Below, piece after piece: positions 42,554 through 49,746 of a DNA stretch of 64,000 nucleotides. Within the stretch, counting starts at the first letter, position 1, and the number at the start of each line of letters is the position of its first letter. The position numbers and the translations under genes were made by a program. The notes beneath the pieces were generated by a model. That model searched no databases and was not told the DNA's origin. It saw only the letters and a program-made list of their open reading frames with translations. The DNA is taken from assembly GCA_043392685.1 (NCBI GenBank), contig JBHZGM010000003.1. One strand, given 5' to 3'. Source of the stretch: Metapseudomonas sp043392685 (GTDB lineage: Bacteria; Pseudomonadota; Gammaproteobacteria; Pseudomonadales; Pseudomonadaceae).

Positions 42554-42695
42554 GCGGTATCCCCTCGTGCGACGTTGTTCTTGTTCTGTCACGGGTTCCA
42601 GTCATGGCCGTTCTTCGTCTTTGCGACGGGGCAGGGCCTGGAGCGAGTATCAGGTTCGCCCGAGGAGGCCGCCATCCTACAGATGCAGGATAGGG

Positions 42696-42809
42696 TCAGC
42701 GCAGGCTCTCGCTGTTCGCGGCGATATCCCGGCCCAGCAGGCGCTGGCGTGGAAGCAGCCAGGCGCAATAGCCGAGCAGCAACACGCCGGCGAAGTAGAG
42801 ACGGAAGTT
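42696..42809 (-). pseudogene. Possible C-terminal remnant of a membrane protein
   Basis: A stretch without a start codon encodes NFRLYFAGVLLLGYCAWLLP then RQRLLGRDIAANSESLR and a stop. It reads like the last membrane helix and tail of a lost transporter. The reading frame upstream dissolves into proline/arginine-rich sequence. I cannot name the parent, and chance coding is not excluded. Confidence 0.3.
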
Positions 42810-42901
42810 GGGGGGCGCAGGGCGCGAATGGCGGCAGGCCAGGGGGTGGGTTCGGATATCGGAAGGGCTACGGGCGGGACGGGGAAAGAAGATTAATATC
42901 T

Positions 42902-42918
42902 TAACGTCAAGCACGTTA
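42902..42918. promoter_or_regulatory. Small AT-rich palindrome
   Basis: TAACGT and ACGTTA around a 5-base centre, inside an AT-rich patch (42888-42925) that stands out from the GC-rich surroundings. It lies 350 bases upstream of luxR and may be a relic promoter or binding site. Weak. Confidence 0.3.
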
Positions 42919-42951
42919 CTTTGGGTTTGAGCTCGGCAGGTTTTCGTCGGC

Positions 42952-43019
42952 AGATCGTATCCGGATGAAGTCAGGAGAGGTCCCGATCGCCGCTTCCCGG
43001 ATTGCATATACAGGCTACC
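42952..43019. repeat. Decayed copy of the GTAGCCTGGATGAAATCC hairpin
   Basis: AGATCGTATCCGGATGAAGTC-like left arm and a right arm ending CAGGCTACC match the perfect element at 35575-35636 with several changes. It directly precedes the tandem array. Confidence 0.55.
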
Positions 43020-43040
43020 TGCCGGGTGTGGCATTGGATC

Positions 43041-43531
43041 TGGCTTTTGCTGTGGGTTCGAATTCATTCGAAAAAGGGCCGCGCAGCGGCCCCGGGGAAG
43101 TTTCCATGGGCGGGGCTTCGCCCCGCTTCGCGAATGAATTCGCCCCCACAAGGCGTGACATCCGGCTGGCTTTTGCTGTGGGTTCGAATTCATTCGAAAA
43201 AGGGCCGCGCAGCGGCCCCTGGGGAGTTTCCATGGGCAGGACTTCGCCCCGCTTCGCGAATGAATTCGCTCCCTCAAGGCGTGGGCTCCGGCTGGCTTTT
43301 CCTGTGGGTTCGAATTCATTCGAAAAAGGGCCGCGCAGCGGCCCCGGGGAAGTTTCATGGGCGGGGCTTCGCCCCACTTCGCGAATGAATTCGCTCCCTC
43401 AAGGCGTGGGCTCCGGCTGGCTTTTCCTGTGGGTTCGAATTCATTCGAAAAGGGTCGCGCAGCGGCCCCTGGGGAGTTTCCATCGGCAGGACTTCGCCCC
43501 GCTTCGCGAATGAACTCGCTCCCACAAGATG
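43041..43531. repeat. Tandem array, four copies of a ~126-bp hairpin module
   Basis: Units begin at 43041, 43167, 43293 and 43418 with TGGCTTTTGCTGTGGGTTCG or a close variant, so the periods are 126, 126 and 125. Each unit has outer arms GAATTCATTCG / CGAATGAATTC, an inner perfect hairpin GGCCGCGCAGCGGCC and a third stem near GGCGGGGCTTCGCCCCGC. The last unit ends 6 bases before the stop of the MoaF-like gene. All frames are open across it, which creates false ORFs on both strands. It is a local amplification of the dispersed family seen at 7645 and 62324. Confidence 0.92.
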
Positions 43532-43536
43532 GCCCT

Positions 43537-44352
43537 TCACAGCGGGTACTCGGTGCGGTTCAGCACACTACAGTGGGAACTGACCGGGAAGTTCGCCAAC
43601 TGGCCGAAGTCGCCACCGGCATAGCCGCAGATCTTGCCGTCGCTGCGGTGCCTGGCCAGGTCGATCAGCACCACGCCGAGGGTGGGGATGATCTTCTCGC
43701 GCCAGACGAACAGATAAAGCTCATCGGCGATCTTCAGGGTGTGGCAGCGGTCGGTGTCGGCCAGGCCCTGTTCGACGCCCTTCAGGCACTGCCAGCTATA
43801 GAAGTCCTCGTTGAGGTAGATGTGTTCGTAGGCCTCGCTGGGGCTGTAGCGATAGAGGTTGCGCAGGCCAACCAGCTCGCGGGTCGGGGCATGGGGGCAG
43901 GCGCCTTCGCGCCAGGGGCGGTCGAGGCTGCCGTGGAGGAACTCCACCTGCACGCTGGTCAGCTCGGCGCCGGCCAGGGCCTTGCCGAACAGGTCGCCAC
44001 GGCACTCGGCCTCCTTGGGCATGCGGCCGAGCACGGCGGTGAAGGCGGCGTTGGCGATATCCAGCACCAGGCTGACGGAGAGGGTGCGGCCGTCTTCGGG
44101 CTTGAGGAAGTCCACCAGGTACAGGCCTTCGCGCACCGAGGTGGCGCGGTAGGGCGCCTCGCCGCCTGCGCCGGAAGCGTCACGCCAGGCCAGATGCCCG
44201 GCCTCGAAGCGGTGCTCGATGCGCCAGCCGTTGGCGAAGTGCAGGGTCAGGGTGCGGCCGGCGAGGTCGGCCAGGCTCGGCAGGATGAAGGCTTCAGGGG
44301 CGAAACCCTCTGCCAGGGCGCCGACGGTGATCCATTCGGGTTGGGTGGTCAT
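43537..44352 (-). CDS. MoaF-family protein
   Basis: A 271-residue cytoplasmic protein resembling MoaF, with two lipocalin-like halves: the N-terminal half has LAGRTLTLHFANGWRIEHRF near residues 28-47, the C-terminal half has RELVGLRNLYRYSPSEAYEH near 158-177 and VWREKIIPTLGVVLIDLARH near 215-235. MoaF was named for molybdenum cofactor but occurs with monoamine catabolism genes; its biochemical role is unclear. It starts 11 bases after the aminotransferase stop and so shares its operon. The 3' end abuts the tandem repeat array. Confidence 0.8.
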   Translation of the reverse strand: MTTQPEWITVGALAEGFAPEAFILPSLADLAGRTLTLHFANGWRIEHRFEAGHLAWRDASGAGGEAPYRATSVREGLYLVDFLKPEDGRTLSVSLVLDIANAAFTAVLGRMPKEAECRGDLFGKALAGAELTSVQVEFLHGSLDRPWREGACPHAPTRELVGLRNLYRYSPSEAYEHIYLNEDFYSWQCLKGVEQGLADTDRCHTLKIADELYLFVWREKIIPTLGVVLIDLARHRSDGKICGYAGGDFGQLANFPVSSHCSVLNRTEYPL

Positions 44353-44363
44353 GGCACATCTCC

Positions 44364-45698
44364 TCAGCGGGCTTCCTGGAAACCAATGGCCAGCGCATTG
44401 ACGATGGTGTCGATCTGCTCCTGCTCGATCACCAGCGGTGGCGAGAGGATGATCTTGGTGCCCACCGGGCGCACCATCACGCCGTTGGCGCGGGCGATTT
44501 CGGCGACGCGGTTGGCGTAGCCACCCATGGGGTCGATGGGCTCGCGGGTCGCCTTGTCGGCCACCAGGTCCAGGGCCACCATCAGTCCCTTGCCGCGCAC
44601 CTCGCCCACTGCCGCGAAGCGCTCGGGGAAGGCGGCCAGGCTTTTCAGCAGGTGGTCACCCTGCTTCGCGGCATTGGCTGGCAGGTTTTCCTTCTCGACG
44701 ATGTCCAGGTTGGCCAGGGCCGCGGCGCAGGCCACCGGATGTCCGGAGTAGGTGTAGCCGTGCATGAGCGCGCCGGTGAAGTTGCCGTTGTTGGCGAAGG
44801 CCTGCTCGATGCGTTCGTTGACCACGGTGGCGCCAAGGGGGATGTAACCGGAGGAGATGCCCTTGGCCAGGCACATGATGTCGGGCTTCACGCCCCACAG
44901 GCGGCTGCCGAACATCTCGCCTGCGCGGCCGAAGCCGGTGACGATTTCATCGGCGATCAGCAGCACGCCGTACTTGTCGCAGACCTTGCGGATCAGCGGC
45001 CAGTAGTTCTCCGGCGGCACGATCACGCCACCGGCGCCCTGGATCGGCTCGGCGATGAAGGCGGCCACGGTGTCCGGGCTCTGGAACTGGATTTCCCGCT
45101 CCAGCAGGTCGGCGCAGATCTGCCCGAGTTCTTCCGGGTCCTGGCTGTACGGGTTGCGGTAGAGCCAGGGCGTGTCGACGTGGAAACAGCCCGGCAGCAG
45201 CGGCTCGTAGTTGCGGCGGAAGACGGTATTGCCGTTCACCGAGGCGCCGCCGAAGTGGGTGCCGTGGTAGCCCTGGCGCAGGGAAATGAACTTGGTGCGG
45301 TCGGCCTGGCCCTGCAGCTTCCAGTACTGGCGGGCCAGCTTGAGTGCGGTTTCCACCGCGTCCGAACCGCCGGAGCTGAAGGCCACGCGACGCATGCCTT
45401 CCGGTTCCAGCATGCCGATCACCCTGGCGGCCAGTTCTTCGGCGCGGGGATGGCTGATGCCGTCGAACAGCTGGAAATACTCCAGTTCGTCCAACTGTGC
45501 CGTGATGGCTGCCTTGATCTCCGCGCGGCCGTGGCCGACGTTGACGTTCCACAACCCCGCCACGCCATCCACCAGGCGGTTGCCCTTGTCATCGAAGACG
45601 AAGCAGCCCTCGCCACGGAGGATGCGGATGGGTTCGCGCTGTTTCATTTCGTTGGGGTGCAGCATGGGGTGCCAGAAGGCGGTGTCTCGGGTAGTCAT
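44364..45698 (-). CDS. Class III PLP aminotransferase (omega-transaminase type)
   Basis: A 444-residue aminotransferase that moves an amino group from an amine or omega-amino acid, usually to pyruvate. The PLP lysine is Lys279 in CLAKGISSGYIPLGA, the cofactor aspartate Asp250 in LIADEIVTGFGR, and GYHGTHFGGASVNG near residue 143 contacts the phosphate. The ATG at 45698 has AGGAGAA upstream; the much longer open frame is shadow of the phosphatase gene. A pair of 16-bp operator-like boxes lies 67 bases upstream of the start. With the aldehyde dehydrogenase at 48222 it would convert a primary amine to an acid. Confidence 0.9.
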   Translation of the reverse strand: MTTRDTAFWHPMLHPNEMKQREPIRILRGEGCFVFDDKGNRLVDGVAGLWNVNVGHGRAEIKAAITAQLDELEYFQLFDGISHPRAEELAARVIGMLEPEGMRRVAFSSGGSDAVETALKLARQYWKLQGQADRTKFISLRQGYHGTHFGGASVNGNTVFRRNYEPLLPGCFHVDTPWLYRNPYSQDPEELGQICADLLEREIQFQSPDTVAAFIAEPIQGAGGVIVPPENYWPLIRKVCDKYGVLLIADEIVTGFGRAGEMFGSRLWGVKPDIMCLAKGISSGYIPLGATVVNERIEQAFANNGNFTGALMHGYTYSGHPVACAAALANLDIVEKENLPANAAKQGDHLLKSLAAFPERFAAVGEVRGKGLMVALDLVADKATREPIDPMGGYANRVAEIARANGVMVRPVGTKIILSPPLVIEQEQIDTIVNALAIGFQEAR

Positions 45699-45765
45699 GT
45701 GAATTCTCCTGTCGTGCAGCGGTGCGGCTGTGTGGGCCATTTGTGCCGCAACCGGCCCGGGACGT

Positions 45766-45803
45766 CTTGTCTGTCCCTGCCAGGCCGGTTGCCTGACCCT
45801 GCC
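45766..45803 (-). promoter_or_regulatory. Operator-like box pair upstream of the aminotransferase
   Basis: On the coding strand of the downstream gene: GGCAGGGTCAGGCAAC (45803-45788) and GGCAGGGACAGACAAG (45781-45766), 22 bases apart. The proximal box ends 67 bases before the ATG. It overlaps the last codon of the phosphatase gene. Same consensus, period and orientation as the pairs at 46613-46650 and 48098-48135; probably a FeaR site. Confidence 0.65.
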
Positions 45804-46528
45804 TAGTCCCCGACCGATCCCAAGGCCGCGCGTATTTCCTGGCGCACCCGGTTGAAGTCGGCGGCGGCCTGCGGGTCCGCCAGCAGATTCGCCACCAGCG
45901 CCGCGGCGGCGAGCTGCCCGCCCAGCAGGTCGCTGGGGTAGTGCACCCCGGCGATCACCCGGCTGCCGGCATGCTCTTGTGCGCGCTCGAACAGCTCGGC
46001 GTGTCGTTCCGGCACCGCCATGCCCAGCAGGGTGGCGTTGAGGTAGGCATTCATGCTGTGGCCGCTGGGGTAGGAATCGCCCTGCGGCGGTGGCAGCACG
46101 GGTTTCACCCTGGGGTCGGCCTCGTAGGGGCGGGGCCGGTCGAAGTGCTGTTTGGCCGGCATCAGCACCTGCACCAGGTCTTCCTGGGCGCGACGGAAGA
46201 AGGCGCGGGTGAGCGGCAGCCGCTCTGCGTCGAAGCCCTTGCCGAGCAGGTCGGCGGCGAAGGGGAAGACGCCGTCCTGCCACTGGTCGTCGGCCTGCAC
46301 TTTCTTCACCTGTGCGGCGCTGCGCGCGGCCTGGGCGTCGAGCACGGCCTGGAGGTCGGCGCGGGCGACCGGCGAATCGGGCGCGGGCGGCTGAGGCAGG
46401 TAGTCGGCCAGCTGCAGCCGGGCTTCGGTGAGATAAGGCGGGTAATTGGTGGCCTGGTCGGCCTGGATGGCCAGCGCGGGAAGGAGCAGGGCGAGGCCGA
46501 ACAGCAGGGCGCGTGGGGACATTTGCAT
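45803..46528 (-). CDS. Class A nonspecific acid phosphatase (PAP2 superfamily)
   Basis: A 241-residue secreted phosphatase. Residues 1-23 are a signal peptide. The complete class A signature is present: K126-x6-R133-P134 in KQHFDRPRP, PSGH at 154-157, and S189-R190-x5-H196-x3-D200 in GSRVIAGVHYPSD. It hydrolyses phosphomonoesters in the periplasm. The ATG at 46528 with AAGGA at 8 bases is chosen; a second ATG lies two codons later. It has its own operator-like box pair 84 bases upstream, so it seems to be co-regulated with the amine genes, which is unexpected for a phosphatase. Confidence 0.9.
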   Translation of the reverse strand: MQMSPRALLFGLALLLPALAIQADQATNYPPYLTEARLQLADYLPQPPAPDSPVARADLQAVLDAQAARSAAQVKKVQADDQWQDGVFPFAADLLGKGFDAERLPLTRAFFRRAQEDLVQVLMPAKQHFDRPRPYEADPRVKPVLPPPQGDSYPSGHSMNAYLNATLLGMAVPERHAELFERAQEHAGSRVIAGVHYPSDLLGGQLAAAALVANLLADPQAAADFNRVRQEIRAALGSVGD

Positions 46529-46612
46529 GGCGACGGTCCTTGTTGTTGTGGGGGCGAGGCGGCGTTGACGGGCCACTTCGGCCGTTCTTGTCCGCCAAAG
46601 GCGGAGGCGCTG

Positions 46613-46650
46613 CTTGTCTTTCCCTGCCTGGGCACTTGTCTCTGCCTGCC
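46613..46650 (-). promoter_or_regulatory. Operator-like box pair upstream of the phosphatase, shared with the porin promoter region
   Basis: On the phosphatase coding strand: GGCAGGCAGAGACAAG (46650-46635) and GGCAGGGAAAGACAAG (46628-46613), 22 bases apart; the proximal one ends 84 bases before the ATG. On the other side the oprD-like ATG is 109 bases away, so one site could serve both directions. Highest-quality pair of the three. Confidence 0.7.
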
Positions 46651-46759
46651 CGGGGCAGGGAGGGTCAAGACGCTGGCACGGAGGATCGAGCCCGCTCGCG
46701 GATCGGTGGCCAAATGGACGGAGTGGAGTGCCGGAGGAAGGTCATCGTTAAGGAGAACA

Positions 46760-48091
46760 ATGATGCGCAAGCTGGGAATGTTGGTGGCGGCCTGCGGGTT
46801 GCCAGTGCTGCCTCACTCGGTGAAAGCCGAGGGGTTCGTGGAGGACAGCCGCCTGACGCTGCTGAACCGTACCTACTACTTCAACCGCGACTACCGCGAC
46901 CAGCCCAACAACGCCGGGCGCAACCGCTCCAAGCCGAAAGCGGCGCGCAATGGCTACCGCGAGGAGCTGACCCAGGGCCTGCAGGCCCGCTTCAGTTCCG
47001 GCTACACGCCGGGCACCTTCGGGCTCGGGCTGGATGCCCATGCCATGCTCGGCCTCAAGCTGGACAGCGGTGGCGGGCGCACCGGCACCGGCAACCTGCC
47101 AGTGGGCACCGATGGTCATCCCGACGACCACTACGGCAAGGCCGGCGGCGCATTGAAGCTGCGCCACGGCGCGACGCAGCTGAAATACGGCCAGATGACC
47201 ACCACGGCGCCGGTGTTCGCCGCCAGCAGCAACCGCACTCTGCCGGGCATGGGCTACGGCCTGCTTGCCGAGAGCCGCAGCATCGATGGCTGGTTGCTCG
47301 AGGCCGGGCATTTCACCGCGGCGTCGGGGCCGAGCGAGTCGAAGGTGCATGGCGAGATATCCACCGTCCTGGGCCGGGGACGGATCGACTCGGTGGACTA
47401 CCTGGGCAGTGTCTGGACGCTGTCGGATGACCTGGTGTTGAGCCTCTACAGCTCGCGCTTCGAGGACGTCTGGCGGCAGCACTATCTGGGCGCCGACTAC
47501 CGCCTGCCGCTGATGGCCGAGCGTGCCTTGCGCGTGAAGCTGGATGCCTGCCGCAGCCGCGACACCGGCCAGGATCGCTTCGGCGCCATCGACAACCTGG
47601 CGGTTTCGTTGGCGCTGGCCTTCGATCAGGGACCGCAGCGTCTGACCCTGGCCTACCAGCGGGTACGCGGCGACCAGCCATTCGACTACATGGCCTTCGG
47701 CGACGGCCGCGCCAGCGCCTCGAATGCCTTGGCCAACTCCCTGGGCTACTCCGATTTCAAAGGGCCGGGCGAGCGTTCCTGGCAACTGCGCTACGACCTC
47801 GATCTGGGCGCCCTCGGCCTGGCTGGCGTCAAGGTCCATGCCCTGCATGCCCGTGGGCGTGGCAGCGATGGCAGCGGCACGGCGGCGGACAGCCGCTATG
47901 CCGGTCTCTACGGACGCAATGGGCGGCACTTCGAGTCTGATGCCGGCCTGAGCTGGAAGGTCCCGGCCGGACCGCTGGCCGGCTTGTCCCTGCGCGCCAG
48001 CCAGGCCTGGCACCGGGGCAATGCGGCCTACGCGGACGGCGATGTCGACGAAACGCGGCTGGTGCTCGACTACCCCCTCGAACTCTGGTGA
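46760..48091 (+). CDS. OprD-family outer-membrane porin
   Basis: A 443-residue specific porin. A signal peptide (MMRKLGMLVAACGLPVLPHS, cut after VKA) is followed by the OprD-family start GFVEDSRLTLLNRTYYFNRD and strand patterns such as REELTQGLQARFSSGYTPGT and LRHGATQLKYGQMTTTAPVF. It ends in LVLDYPLELW with an aromatic last residue. AAGGAGAACA precedes the ATG. Members import amino acids, aromatic acids and related small molecules. Being divergent from the phosphatase and next to the aldehyde dehydrogenase, it likely admits the amine substrate. Confidence 0.9.
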   Translation: MMRKLGMLVAACGLPVLPHSVKAEGFVEDSRLTLLNRTYYFNRDYRDQPNNAGRNRSKPKAARNGYREELTQGLQARFSSGYTPGTFGLGLDAHAMLGLKLDSGGGRTGTGNLPVGTDGHPDDHYGKAGGALKLRHGATQLKYGQMTTTAPVFAASSNRTLPGMGYGLLAESRSIDGWLLEAGHFTAASGPSESKVHGEISTVLGRGRIDSVDYLGSVWTLSDDLVLSLYSSRFEDVWRQHYLGADYRLPLMAERALRVKLDACRSRDTGQDRFGAIDNLAVSLALAFDQGPQRLTLAYQRVRGDQPFDYMAFGDGRASASNALANSLGYSDFKGPGERSWQLRYDLDLGALGLAGVKVHALHARGRGSDGSGTAADSRYAGLYGRNGRHFESDAGLSWKVPAGPLAGLSLRASQAWHRGNAAYADGDVDETRLVLDYPLELW

Positions 48092-48097
48092 AGCCCT

Positions 48098-48135
48098 GGC
48101 AGCCAGTGGCAAGTCCCCCGGCAGGCCGGGTCAAG
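48098..48135 (+). promoter_or_regulatory. Operator-like box pair upstream of the aldehyde dehydrogenase
   Basis: GGCAGCCAGTGGCAAG (48098-48113) and GGCAGGCCGGGTCAAG (48120-48135), 22 bases apart, 86 bases before the ATG, in the gap after the porin gene. Weaker in the centre than the other two pairs but with the same GGCAG and CAAG ends. Confidence 0.55.
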
Positions 48136-48221
48136 AGCGCCCGCCGGGTTTGCCGCAGAGTGCCACTCGACTATCCGAGATACCCCGCCGCCGCGGCGAC
48201 CGAACCAGAAGAGGAATCGAG

Positions 48222-49709
48222 ATGAGCATTGCCCTTGACCCCCGCGTGGAGGCCTTTGTCCAGGCCCGCCACGGCCTGCTGATAGACGGCGAAGTGCGTC
48301 CAGCGCTGTCCGCTGCCGAGATGCCCCTATTCAATCCCGCCACCGGCGAAGAACTGGCGCGCGTGGCGCTAGCCGGCAAGGCCGACGTGGACCAGGCGGT
48401 CGCAGCCGCCCGCCGTGCCTTCGAGGGCAGTTGGGCGGCCCAGCGTCCGGCGGACCGCGAGCGCCTGCTGCTGAAGCTGGCCGACCTGCTGGAGGCCCAT
48501 GGCGAAGAGCTGGCGCAACTGGAAACCCTGAACAACGGCAAGTCGATCAACCTGTCCCGCGCCATCGAAGTGGGCGCCGGCGTGGAATACACCCGCTACA
48601 TGGCCGGCTGGGCCACCAAGATCGAAGGCAAGAGCCTGGATGTCTCCATTGGCGCCATTCCCGGCGGCAAGTACCGCGCCTACACGGTGCCGGAGCCGGT
48701 GGGCGTGGTCGGCGCCATCGTGCCCTGGAACTTCCCGCTGTTGATGGCCCTGTGGAAGATCGTGCCGGCCCTGGCGTGCGGCTGCACGGTGGTGCTCAAG
48801 CCGGCGGACGAAACCCCGCTCACCGCCCTGCGCCTGGGGCAACTGTGCCTGGAAGCGGGCATCCCGCCAGGCGTGGTGAACATCGTCACGGGTGTGGGCG
48901 CCGAAGCGGGTGCCGCCCTGGCGGCCCATCCCGGGATCGACAAGCTGGCCTTCACCGGCTCCACCCCGGTGGGCAAGCTGATCGGTCACGCGGCGGTTGA
49001 GAACATGACCCGCTTCACCCTGGAGCTGGGCGGCAAGTCGCCGGTGATCGTGCTCGACGACACCGCCCTCGACCAGGCCGCCGCCGGTGCCGCCGGGGCC
49101 ATCTTCTTCAACCAGGGCCAGGTGTGCACCGCCGGCTCGCGTCTCTACGTGCAGCGCAAATCCTTCGACCAGGTGCTGGAGCGCCTCCACGGCATTGCCG
49201 GTTCACTCAGCATCGGGCCGGGCCTGGATCCGTCCGCGCAGATCAACCCGCTGATTTCCGCCAGACAACAACGCCGGGTACTGGACATGATCGACAGCGG
49301 CCGGGCGCAAGGCGCCAGCGTCATCTGCGGCGGCGAGGCGCACGGTGAGCAGGGCTTCTTCGTCAAGCCGACGGTGATCGCCGATGTGCGTCCGGACATG
49401 CGGGTGGTGCGCGAGGAAATCTTCGGCCCGGTGCTGGTCGCCACGGCCTTTGACGAGGTCGACGAAGTGCTGCGGCTGGCCAACGACACGCCCTACGGGC
49501 TGGCGGCGAGCATCTGGTCCAACGACCTGAAGCAGGTGATGGGCCTGGTCCCGCGCCTGAAGGCCGGCACCGTCTGGGTCAACGCCCACAACCTGCTGGA
49601 CCCGTCCATGCCCTTCGGCGGTTTCAAGCAGTCCGGCATCGGCCGCGAGATGGGCCATGCGGCCATCGAAGCTTTCACCGAGAACAAGTCGGTGTGCATC
49701 GCCTACTGA
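48222..49709 (+). CDS. Aldehyde dehydrogenase (FeaB/phenylacetaldehyde type)
   Basis: A 495-residue NAD(P)-dependent aldehyde dehydrogenase. Catalytic Cys302 lies in NQGQVCTAGSR and Glu268 in TLELGGKSP; the cofactor region has IVPWNFPLLM near residue 166 and FTGSTPVG near 244. It oxidises an aldehyde, here presumably the product of the transaminase, to the acid. The genetic link to feaR suggests a phenylacetaldehyde-type enzyme, but class members are hard to separate by eye. A GAGGAA site precedes the ATG. The permease gene follows after 37 bases on the same strand. Confidence 0.9.
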   Translation: MSIALDPRVEAFVQARHGLLIDGEVRPALSAAEMPLFNPATGEELARVALAGKADVDQAVAAARRAFEGSWAAQRPADRERLLLKLADLLEAHGEELAQLETLNNGKSINLSRAIEVGAGVEYTRYMAGWATKIEGKSLDVSIGAIPGGKYRAYTVPEPVGVVGAIVPWNFPLLMALWKIVPALACGCTVVLKPADETPLTALRLGQLCLEAGIPPGVVNIVTGVGAEAGAALAAHPGIDKLAFTGSTPVGKLIGHAAVENMTRFTLELGGKSPVIVLDDTALDQAAAGAAGAIFFNQGQVCTAGSRLYVQRKSFDQVLERLHGIAGSLSIGPGLDPSAQINPLISARQQRRVLDMIDSGRAQGASVICGGEAHGEQGFFVKPTVIADVRPDMRVVREEIFGPVLVATAFDEVDEVLRLANDTPYGLAASIWSNDLKQVMGLVPRLKAGTVWVNAHNLLDPSMPFGGFKQSGIGREMGHAAIEAFTENKSVCIAY

Positions 49710-49746
49710 GAAACGTCCCCTGCATCCATCCGTGAGGAATACAAGA

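Noticed and set aside
42965..43513. Repeated-peptide ORFs across the tandem array on both strands
   Set aside because: They are translations of the hairpin repeat in frames that happen to be open; no ribosome site and no independent domain. The array itself is reported.
43041..43531. CRISPR array
   Set aside because: Units of 126 bases are contiguous and contain no unique spacers; no cas genes nearby.
46661..46680. Sigma-54 promoter before the oprD-like gene (a TGGCAC string near 46674)
   Set aside because: The GC dinucleotide is not at the required 10-base distance from GG.
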